DNA from: Magicicada septendecula
Taxonomy: Eukaryota; Arthropoda; Insecta; Hemiptera; Cicadidae
DNA: 64,000 bases
Reading direction: 5' to 3'
Assembly (NCBI GenBank): GCA_034769895.1
Contig: CM068372.1
Location: 437,972,958-438,036,957, forward strand
This document shows positions 55,880-64,000 of the stretch, piece by piece. The position numbers were made by a program, and so were the translations under genes. Each line of letters opens with the position of its first letter. Within the stretch, counting starts at the first letter, position 1. The notes below the pieces were generated by a model. That model did not search any database. It was not told the origin of the DNA and saw nothing but the letters and a program-made list of their open reading frames with translations.

Positions 55880-56055
55880 ATGTAGACTGCTGTCAGACTG
55901 GTCGGTGGGGCACAATTAAAAGTTTCCACGGAACTGAGACCGCATTACTCCTACTGACACGTGGACAACGAGTCTGTAATTGCTTCGGTTACAAACGGAC
56001 TGAGCAACAACTCTCACACACCTGCATTTGATTTTCAAACTTCCGTAATGTTCAG
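55880..56055 (+). repeat. Dispersed repeat family A, copy 3
   Basis: Same orientation as 26465-26710. Shares TTAAAAGTTTCCACGGAACT, GAGACCGCATTACTCC, GTTACAAACGGACTGAGCAA and ACTCTCACACACCTGCATTT. Confidence 0.78.
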
Positions 56056-56870
56056 TGTAATGTTTTTAAATACAATTCTAATGCTACCGTTATGAAGAAC
56101 AATTGTGTTTTTTACACTTTGAAATAACAGTTTTCTTTATTGCTACGCATCACTATTAATCTATTTTTATTTTCGAATAATAAATTATTTTATTTAAATT
56201 GAAACAGTGTATCTCTTTATAAAATCATCACATTGTAAAATAGGCCTCCATCTAAATAACTAACCTGAACTTCTTCAACTATTGTTACGTGTGGTTTTTG
56301 AATGGCTATAACTTAAAATGGCTTGCAGAGAAAAATGCTCCTATTTCAGTATTGGTAAAGGAAAACCGATATATCCAGAGGAGGAAACGAAATAGAAAAT
56401 AACAAAAGAGGCTGCAGAAATAGATTTCTTGACAAGACAGTGCCGCACATTCAAATTAGAAACAATCTCACCTCGAGCCAGACGCGGATCCACGGGGGAA
56501 AATGGTGGAAATTCCCCCCTCACTTCCAAATAGTCACTTCAGCCAACATTTTGCTCGTCAGTTTGCGTTTGAAGAATGGTTTTCTAACTGTGAATTCATA
56601 TCATGTTATGTATGTTCATAGTTTTACTCTAATATTACTTCAGACTGTAAGTGTAGTTTATCATCAAGTTAATTTTTGTTTGCTACATACCATGAACAAA
56701 CAGTGCGTATTTCACTAAACTGTAAGTGAATATTATTAAGATAACAATGAACTGACAAACACAGATACGATTTTGTACTAGCACGTCAATAAACGTATTG
56801 TGTTGATAATAAAAAAACTGTATTTGTATCTGCACACGTTCCTATCGTTTATAGTGTAGGCATTCAAAGA
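56056..56870. other. No gene recognised; possible single hAT-like terminus
   Basis: CAGACGCGGATCCACGGGGG near 56479 resembles hAT-type ends, but no inverted partner or target duplication was found. The rest is AT-rich. Confidence 0.35.
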
Positions 56871-57043
56871 CTTGGATTTCGTTGTCCATGACGTGTCCGT
56901 TACTTAACTAAATACAATTAATTCACTACCGACTCGGAACACAAAGTTTTTTATGGGTAAAAACCTAAAGGTTTTACCTTATAACCTGAACCGGTTTTCG
57001 CTTTTAAAAAGCTTCTTCAGAGGCTGCCGTTGGGAGCACTCTG
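56871..57043 (-). mobile_element. Penelope-like element 3' end, antisense
   Basis: Matches the antisense arm at 15472-15715 from its terminal CTTGGATTTCGTTGTCCATG through GACTCGGAACACAAAG, TTTTTTATGGGTAAAAACCT and AAGCTTCTTCAGAGGCTGCC. It breaks off at GGGAGCACTC. Only the non-coding 3' end and the last codons are present. Confidence 0.82.
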
Positions 57044-57689
57044 CGTTACAGAGGCGTAATGAGGTGAGATGGGCTAAAACAACATAAACTGTTCTTCATA
57101 CACAGAGGGGGGCCAGCGCCCACATTAGCACGGACTGATGGAATGAGCTGAGAAAGAAAACAGTTAACTGAAGCAGTTAATGGAGTAAGAAGAGTAGAGG
57201 AACCGAAGACAGGGCGTTTGAAAAATTCATGATACGGAAGAGGGCGGCCGTAGAACATTCGCAAAACGGAGAGAGGAAGGAAAATAGGAACAGAAGATGA
57301 CAAAGAAGAAGAATGATTGGAGGGAGAGAAGAAGAAAGAGAAAAAATAATCTCTTTTCCTTCCTTCTATTTCGTGGGGAAAGTGGCACTGCACCATTTCC
57401 TTTGCTTTCAGACTCAATTATAAATTGTGGATTCGGCAGTAAGTTGCAAGTAAGCCTATTCTGGGCTGGAGTAATTAGCTTTTAGGATCTGCAAATACCC
57501 ATTACTTATCCCTTGCTCGTCTAAGCTCTTCCTACACCTTTTCTGTAGACTGAACAAATAATAGGCCTTTCGTAATCCATCATATACCATACAAAGTGTT
57601 TTTCTTTGTACCCACCATAACGTTCTTGGGGTTCTTTTTATTGTTTATTGTAGACAGTGTGTTGTGCCGTGAGTGCTTTTAAAGTCTTG
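57044..57689. other. No gene recognised
   Basis: Purine-rich plus strand. An open 123-codon minus-strand frame (57046-57417) has no recognised domain and may be chance. Confidence 0.4.
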
Positions 57690-57996
57690 CTTGATCGCAG
57701 GCCCGGCTCTAGGCAGGGGCGAACCGTGCCACCGCCCAGGGCGGCAAATTTGAAAGGGCGGCAGATTCCGGGATGTTAAGTTTTGAAATTGAAGGAAAAA
57801 ATAAAATTATTCACTTAATTTCATCACAATGTGCAAGATCAGTAAGAATTACTTCATGTATAAATTCAGCGGAGTTTAACGAAGAGTCGAAAACTCGCGA
57901 ACGAGAGAACGTAAACCTGACAATGGGTGCAAACATTCCTAGTCGTCATTTGAAGACAATTGACGTATCTTTAGAGTAGCCCTTCGGTAGGAACAT

Positions 57997-58500
57997 ATGC
58001 CTGCCAGGCATGTAGGGTTTACCTTTTTGCTGCTAGAGGTCTCCTGCGTGCTGCTGGACAAGTCCCCCTCCTAGAATTCCTCAGTCAGCTGTTGTGTGTG
58101 ACAGCGGAAGTGTCGTCATCTCGTAGCTCTCCTCCGTTTGACCGTAAGATACCTCTTTCTAAAAGTTACCCTGTCTGTCAGGCATGTATTCCTCTAAATG
58201 TACGTCTGATTACTTGCCTTCCAGGCATATGATCCTCTAACCGTACATAGTTTTGTATGCTTATTAGGCATATGTTCCTTACAAGGGGGGTAACATGCCT
58301 GTCAGGCAGATGTTCCACTGGGAGGTGTATAGTACAACTACTCATCAAACATATACCAAGTCTGCAAAAAAATACATATCAATGTGAAGTTATTACAATG
58401 AAGTAAATTGGAAAAGAAGAAATGGTATATTTTATTTTCTAAAGTAGTTATTTTGGCATTTTTATGAAATATGAGTACCTGCCTAGGAGGCAGGGTGTTC
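57997..58500. repeat. Cluster of palindromic TGCCTGNCAGGCA-type motifs
   Basis: Variants occur near 57998, 58172, 58216, 58256, 58293 and 58480, usually followed within a few bases by TTCCTC or GTTCC. A seventh copy lies near 61213 beside the other terminus. Spacing is irregular. They are likely subterminal motifs of the element. Confidence 0.7.
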
Positions 58501-58561
58501 CTCATAATGTATGTTTTATAACGACAAAATTTCTAATTAAATTTTTTTTGTAAGTGAACGT

Positions 58562-61108
58562 TGTAACTAGGGTTTGCTGACAGCTATACAAAGATATACG
58601 ATGGCTCGGTAACATGTGTTGTCCAAGACAAAGGAAGACAGGGTGTAGGAGAACAATGCCTCTGTCGTAGCAGCTGTTCGGTTAAGCGAATTGCGGGTGA
58701 CGCGCCGGACCTTAGAGAAACAAAGAAGAAATGTATCGCTAAGAAGAGACAAAGAATGACTGACAAGGCGACATAGCGACGCTATCCAAAAGACAATTAG
58801 CCACGTGCGTTGAGCTGCACACCAAACGCAGTGTTACATTGCCACAATAGACAGGAAAGCCCGGATTGAGTGACGACAATACGTTTGCACAATGAACGAA
58901 CGGCGGGACGTCCAGCTTTACCAGAAGGGTACGCGGCGAAGGAAGGCTTGGAGAGCAGATGTAGCAGCTGTCTGGGATACTCAGAATTGACCACACTAGT
59001 TGTGGGAACGGCTAGGAGAAACTAGTAGACAATGAGAGGATTGGTCACGGGTAAGAACCAGTACACGTGTTGAACAAAAGGGCAGATGAGAGGCCACACA
59101 GCAATTAAAAGCACTTTGTCTAAAAGGACAAGACGCCAAGATACAAGGGTGATGGACAGGCGTTAAATTGGTCATCCGACTCAAACGATGGCTGGAGCCA
59201 ACCAGGAACTTGTAAGGGTAGGGAATAAGGAAGCCTATCAGAGTCGAGAATGGAGGAGAACGTTCCTACAAGAAGTGTTTGCCAAGGAAACGAGCTGGAG
59301 GAACGAATAAAAAACGGGGCCAGAAGAAAATCTAGAGTGTTAAGGCGGAGTTTCCACCAGAAAACAAGCGAAAACCAATAGAAACGAAGAAGTTGAGAAG
59401 TCGAGTGGGAAGAAGAGTAGGTAGTGGGATTTTTGGGGTATAAACTAGAGTGTTGACCGCGAGCGGGGGTCTTACGTTTTATTCTTATACCGGAGAGTAT
59501 GTTCTCTGGGGGTCTTAAGTTATTAGTCACATATCGGAGAGTATATGATCTCTTAGGGTCTTAAGTGATTAGTCACAGATCAGAGAGTATGATCGCTGGA
59601 GTTGTAAATCGGAAGTCTTGTATCGGAAGTTTTTTATCTTATATCTAATAGCCGAAGTCGAGAGTCAGATATCAAGAGTCATATAATTTATATATCGGAA
59701 CTGACGGGAGTGCGGATGCCTTAAAGGAGAAAAGTCGTATCGGTTGAAGAATCGGTGTGAGTTTATGGGTACGAACAGTCGAGAATCGGAAGCCGGTAAT
59801 GGAACTTAGTGTTTTTTTAAAAAGACATGTCGAAGTATAACTAAAATCGACTAAGTTGGTCTTTTTGAGTTAATATCATTATCAAAGACGTTAGTCCGAT
59901 CTGAAGTGCGGTAAAATGTGTAAGAGATAGACAAAATGTCGAAACAGTGATAGCAAAAGAGAACCGGTAGAGAACTAATTACGGTCATGAATTTAGAGAC
60001 AATAATAACTATTAACACCATTAAGTATAAACAAATGGCATGTTAACAAAGTTAATCCGCGGGAAAAACAGTGCGAATAAAAACACAGAGCATACAACAC
60101 TTAGTATATTTCAAGAAATTCTTAACATACTCAGAATAATGTAATGACTCTTGAGTAGAAACAATTCAGCAAAATTTAGAATTATCAAATAACATGTACT
60201 AACATTCGAAAGTCCAATCACCAGAACTAAACCAAAAGTTATATATATGTGTCGGAGTGCGAGAAGAGAAGTGATAAGTGCGAGTGCATTCTACGAGGTG
60301 ATAATGCTAGCCGCAAGGACTTCCAGAAACCTGCAGAGACAAGGAAACAGGATGACAGCGCAGAGGACTTTTCGCCATAGAACGGATTAACATACATCAA
60401 GTAAAATTTATGGTCATGCACTACTAATTAAGTAAAACACTGTCTGTTCATCTGAAAGAACTCATAAAGAATAATATTTGAAGAAATTAATAGCTAGTAG
60501 CTAGTCAGAGTAAATTCATAAGACAACTATTGCGGATGATAGTAATTTATATCCAATCTTCATGAATCCATTTATTAGGAATTGTTTAATATAGAATAAA
60601 ATGTATAATAATGATGGTTAAAGTCTAATAAGCATCTAGAAGAAGAGTATAGGAAATTAAGCAAGTGTTAACAAAATAATAAATGATAGATTGATGTAGC
60701 CAGTAAAATTGCAAGATATATGTTGTATTTCTTTTCAGGAAATTAAGTAAGTGACATCAATGCTATTAATTATAATAAATTAAGTTAACCTTGTAAAGCC
60801 TTGTATATGTTGTCAATTATTTGAAAACACCTAAAGATTAAAATTTAGTATATTTCTTTGACATCAAAGAAATTGAACAACGACTTCTAAAACAATAATT
60901 TAATATTACATAAGTATACGTAATCAATAACAATCACAACAAATTATTATTCCATTTGACGGTTCACCTAGGAAGCTTAAGAAGATTTTAAATTACAGCT
61001 GCATACTTAATAACTTGAGAAGTAGTTAACAAACCAATTAATTAACATAACAAACTTTATTAGTTATACTTGACGCCCAGACTGCGGCGCACACATTATA
61101 ATTGTTCA
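58562..61108 (+). mobile_element. Long LTR with adjacent primer-binding site
   Basis: Starts TGTAACTAGGG and ends ATTGTTCA. Directly after lies TTGGCACCACAACAAGGTGG (61111-61130), resembling the TGGC.CC...GTGGG region at the primer-binding site of LTR retrotransposons. A TATAAAC near 59441 could be the LTR promoter, followed by a short tandem repeat. No gag or pol frame and no second LTR were found, and the segment 61133-61200 returns to the host element. A partly deleted or solo LTR of about 2.5 kb is inferred; the left boundary is the weakest point. Confidence 0.45.
59492..59600. repeat. Short tandem repeat, about 2.5 copies
   Basis: CGGAGAGTATGTTCTCT/GGGGGTCTTAAGTTATTAGTC recurs in slightly varied form with a spacing of about 45-47 bp, just downstream of the putative LTR TATA box. 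Confidence 0.65.
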
Positions 61109-61463
61109 ATTTGGCACCACAACAAGGTGGGAATTAATTAAATTGAGTGATTAATTAATAAATTAATTAAATTAAAAGAGCAATAAACTCTTTATTGTTA
61201 AAGATTTGTACATGCCTGTGAGGCAGGGTGTTCCTTTAAGTGCAAAATGAAAACATGTTCCTACCGAAGGGGTAGGTCTAATGTGCGTGAATGTGTTGAG
61301 AATTAAAATAGGGAGGGGGCGGCACTCATAAATACTGCACAGGGCGGCATAAACGCTGGGGCCGGCCCTGCTTGATCGCATGACCGTTGACTGTCAACTT
61401 CTTTATTAAACCTGTTTGTCAGAATGCTGCTGAAAAATTAGGGCAGAGAAAACTTTGCATGTA

Positions 61464-62469
61464 TAGCAAAATTGAAAGTTAAGGGCATGGAAATGCCCGA
61501 AACGCTTACGTTCTCAGAGAAAGGCGGTATGGAGGGAGTCGCAAGAGATGTGAGAAGAGAAGGTGCAGCCAACCTATGGATATAATTTCTAATAGTAACA
61601 AAAACTCGCGACTTTTAATTAAGGTTTGTTTGTAAATGTGTCACATCTCTATCTGTGTGTGTGTACTTACAGTCGCAGAGCTGGCTTTACAAAAATACAT
61701 TATATGTTTATTGTTTCCGATGTTAATCAAATAATAACAATATTGTAATTGTATTACTATACAAATCAAGCAAATGATATGTACTGTTCACACGTATCGG
61801 AATTTGTTGCTGTTACGTACCAGAATGTTTTATAAACATATCAGAGTGTTGTTTGGTTCTTCTGTCATTGTGTACTTCTGAGACGTAAAAAACTACAGCC
61901 TTTCTGACCATTCTTATCGCAATGGAATTTGCAAACTGTACACTCCCACTCCTTAATTACACTCGACTATCTCTACAGTTTATAATTACATAAAGGAACG
62001 CGTTCTTCGTATTAATTTAATTGCAAGAATCTTTTTAGTCCTGGACAACAAAAAACTGTTTATTATTACTTCCCGTGCTTGACTATGAATAACTTTCCTG
62101 TCTTTGCTAGTCGAAGGAGAAGTATTCATTTTAACAAATCTCGTTACTGGATGATAACACAAATAATCACGATAATACGTAATTACAGAATAAAAACTAC
62201 CAATAGAAATTAACTAAAAAATTAAATAACTAATAAAAATGAGTGACTGTAAAACATCGATATAATTAATAATAAATTGAAATAATAATAACAAATGCAA
62301 GACTGAGATAGTACGTCACACAGTAACTAACAATGTACGGTTAACTAAAACATCACACGCAAGTTGGCAACACCTTCACTTGCATCCCAGCTGATTCTCC
62401 TTTACCCTCCCGCCATTCACAATTTCAAATTGGTTTCTGCGCATATGCCCTTAACTTTCAATTTTACTG
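61464..62469. mobile_element. Non-autonomous TIR element, 1,006 bp
   Basis: 25-bp inverted termini: TAGCAAAATTGAAAGTTAAG... (61464-61488) against the complement of 62445-62469 (CAGTAAAATTGAAAGTTAAG...), differing at two positions. TA flanks both ends (61462-61463, 62470-62471), as in Tc1/mariner/pogo elements. No transposase frame is inside. The CAGT start on one side fits pogo-like ends. Confidence 0.85.
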
Positions 62470-62573
62470 TATTTGTCTAAGGAAAAAATGTACAGTAGTC
62501 TAATTCTGGACTCGTTGGAAACGAAGAAAAATGAAATACAAGTACTAAAATAGAATAAGAATTAGAATATGAT

Positions 62574-62646
62574 TAGAAGAAGAAGAAGAAGAAGAAGAAG
62601 AAGAAGAAGAAGAAGAAGAAGAAGAAGAAGAAGAAGAAGAAGAAGA
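62574..62646. repeat. (GAA)n microsatellite
   Basis: About 72 bp of GAA, then GACGACGACGG. The arginine- and leucine-rich frames are artefacts. Confidence 0.95.
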
Positions 62647-62669
62647 CGACGACGGAAAAGAAGGAGAAG

Positions 62670-63203
62670 AGGGAAATTAAGCCCTCTTTCTGTCTTCGTA
62701 AAGAAAGCCAAACCACTTCTCTTGCTTTGTATTAAGACGTTGCTAGGTGCCGACAAGAAGCTGTAGTTCTGATTATTACGTTGCGAATTAATTCACCTTA
62801 ATGCGCTGGTTGATATCACGGTGTAGTTATAATGTACTTGTAGCGGTTGTCCTTACCATATGTAGAAATACACCGCTGATTGTAATGTATTTATGTGAGT
62901 GTGTGCGCGCGCGCGTAACAGACAGAAACCTGTGTATGTGGGTGAGTTACTGTAAACGATATCGCGGTCCGGCTACTGGTGCTTCTCTAGAAAGAAACGT
63001 TGGTCGGTTCTTGTTGAACACGTGTCCGGTTGTTACTGTACTACTGCTCTGCACGTGTCCAGTCCTACAATATAGCCGTACCGACAGACACAGAATACAT
63101 TAATTACCTCTGTTAAGTTGTGGCTTTACGCCGCGAGCAGCATGTTGTCTCTGTCCCTGTCTCTGACTGCTTTCCTGGCCGATCTTCCTACCCACCTGTT
63201 CCC

Positions 63204-63205
<2 letters not shown>
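62670..63205. other. No gene recognised
   Basis: An open 100-codon plus-strand frame (62801-63103) has no domain I recognise. A (CG)n of about 5 units occurs near 62906. Confidence 0.4.

Positions 63206-63208
<3 letters not shown>

Positions 63209-63261
<53 letters not shown>
63209..63261. repeat. (TC)n microsatellite
   Basis: About 53 bp of perfect TC. Confidence 0.95.
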
Positions 63262-63267
<6 letters not shown>

Positions 63268-63329
63268 GGCAGTCCATCTAGATCTATGTCTCTCGCTCTA
63301 TTTTCCTCCATCTTCTTCTAATTATTAAG

Positions 63330-64000
63330 CTTCGTTTTACGACAGCGCCCTTTTCTATCTATTTAAGGCTGCGATAAATGATTCAAGTTGGTCCGATTAC
63401 CACCTATGCACATCCTATTCTCCTAACCGCTGACCCTGCCTACCTCGATCCCCACCGACTTACATAACGGCGAGCTTTACGACTGATCTATCGCAGACCA
63501 CGCCAAACAAAAACCTCCAACAGAGCTCTGTACGCATTACAAACCTTATTCCCTCACCTGGACACCTTCCTAACCAAACTTAATTGGAAATATTCCCGAA
63601 CGGCCTCGCGACGCACTTCCCTGCAATCAATAGTCCCATCCATCAACAGAATCCATCAATCCATCAATAGTCCTTCCATCCATCAACAGAACTACCCGCA
63701 ATACTAGTAGACCTTACTTCCTAATAAATCGTCTCCTATCCACAGCCGATGGACCTCCACCCAGAATTCCTCGCCGACAGCGTCTGAGAAATAGACACCT
63801 CTAACCGCTCTTAAATCTCAGATTATAATAATTTCACAACAATCCCCAGCGTCAGAGACAGAACTCACTAGTAGCTTATAAAACCAAAAAAACTCAAACT
63901 TAAAATCTATCACTGATCAACCTTCTTAATCTCACTATAATGTAATTTCCTATTACCCACTATCCAGCTCTTTAACCAACTACTATGTGTCATCCGCCTA
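63330..64000. other. C-rich sequence with short CATCCATCAA repeats, no gene recognised
   Basis: 63635-63690 holds several CCATCAA(C/T) repeats. The stretch is pyrimidine-rich with no diagnostic coding motif up to the window edge. Confidence 0.45.

Larger units (their letters stand above)
57980..61271. mobile_element. TGCCTG-palindrome element nested in the hAT
   Basis: 17-bp inverted termini, CCCTTCGGTAGGAACAT at 57980-57996 and its complement at 61255-61271, are perfect. GTAG flanks both sides (57976-57979 and 61272-61275). The CCCT terminus and 4-bp duplication recall piggyBac-like elements, but piggyBac normally uses TTAA, so the superfamily is open. Subterminal regions carry palindromic TGCCTG..AGGCA motifs. 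There is no transposase. Excluding the LTR, the element is about 745 bp. Confidence 0.78.
57698..61370. mobile_element. hAT-type element, outer shell of a nest
   Basis: CTTGATCG flanks both ends perfectly (57690-57697 and 61371-61378), an 8-bp hAT target duplication. The termini are CAGGCCCGGCTCTAGG and, inverted, CAGGGCCGGCCCCAGC. Without the nested material the hAT would be only about 380 bp (57698-57979 plus 61272-61370), so it was probably a MITE. A 68-codon frame at 57773-57979 (MLSFEIEGKNKIIHLISSQC...) could be a transposase scrap or chance. Confidence 0.88.

Noticed and set aside
56479-56520. A complete hAT element
   Set aside because: Only one possible terminus is visible, with no inverted partner or 8-bp duplication.
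57046-57417. 123-codon minus-strand frame as a gene
   Set aside because: It is a serine/phenylalanine-rich shadow of a purine-rich strand and partly overlaps the broken end of a Penelope-like fragment.
62801-63103. 100-codon plus-strand frame as a gene
   Set aside because: No domain, no neighbouring splice or promoter signal, and a composition like its non-coding surroundings.

Overview
The window looks like intergenic or intronic DNA from a large, AT-rich, repeat-dense animal genome, most likely an arthropod and probably an insect. The reasons are the many insect-type non-LTR retrotransposon (LINE) relics, two mariner elements, a Penelope-like element with a GIY-YIG domain, tRNA-derived SINEs, hAT and Tigger/pogo-like elements, and very long microsatellites. 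A cockroach/termite-like or other polyneopteran genome is a guess from style only. I find no convincing host protein-coding gene, no ordinary tRNA or rRNA gene and no CRISPR array. Almost every long open reading frame is a microsatellite, a minisatellite or a transposon relic.

Layout. 1-8 kb: a tRNA-derived SINE, two tandem LINE relics (the second split by a small inverted-repeat element) and two antisense LINE relics. 8.7-10.26 kb: exactly 16 copies of a 96-bp unit. The unit is an in-frame duplication of the last 32 codons of a LINE ORF and yields a 510-residue antisense reading frame. 12.0-13.3 kb: an antisense LTR with a primer-binding-site-like remnant. 15-20 kb: a pogo-like transposase relic, two Penelope-like 3' ends joined head to head, a third Penelope-like copy with the GIY-YIG domain, and LINE tails. 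20.8-30 kb: LINE relics with (GAA)n tracts, a mariner (23.76-25.03 kb), a 236-bp hAT MITE, and members of three unnamed dispersed repeat families. 30-33 kb: a Jockey-type reverse transcriptase fragment, then a 2-kb Tigger-like inverted-repeat element carrying a 31-bp minisatellite (11 copies). 34.5-43.9 kb: a complete SINE with an 11-bp target duplication, several LINE relics (one with a 13-bp target duplication) and a 149-bp near-perfect foldback element. 44.4-47.3 kb: duplicated GA-rich segments, two huge (CA)n arrays and a second LINE-derived tandem repeat. 51.5-54.4 kb: an LTR-like segment with a TATA/initiator pair, a deleted mariner with perfect termini, and a hAT with an 8-bp target duplication that keeps a hATC dimerisation segment. 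57.7-61.4 kb: a three-level nest of hAT, a TGCCTG-palindrome element and a long LTR. 61.46-62.47 kb: a 1,006-bp element with 25-bp termini.

How the parts relate. The LINEs supply the machinery that probably moved the SINEs and seeded tails: one family ends in (GAT)n, others run into (GAA)n. Their conserved C-terminal coding segment (the KPKGRR...GRP.KRW region) has been amplified into tandem arrays at least once and probably twice. All recognised transposase and reverse transcriptase frames are interrupted or truncated, so nothing here looks autonomous. The most unusual signals are the LINE-derived tandem arrays, the nested 57.7-61.4 kb block and the inverted Penelope-like pair.
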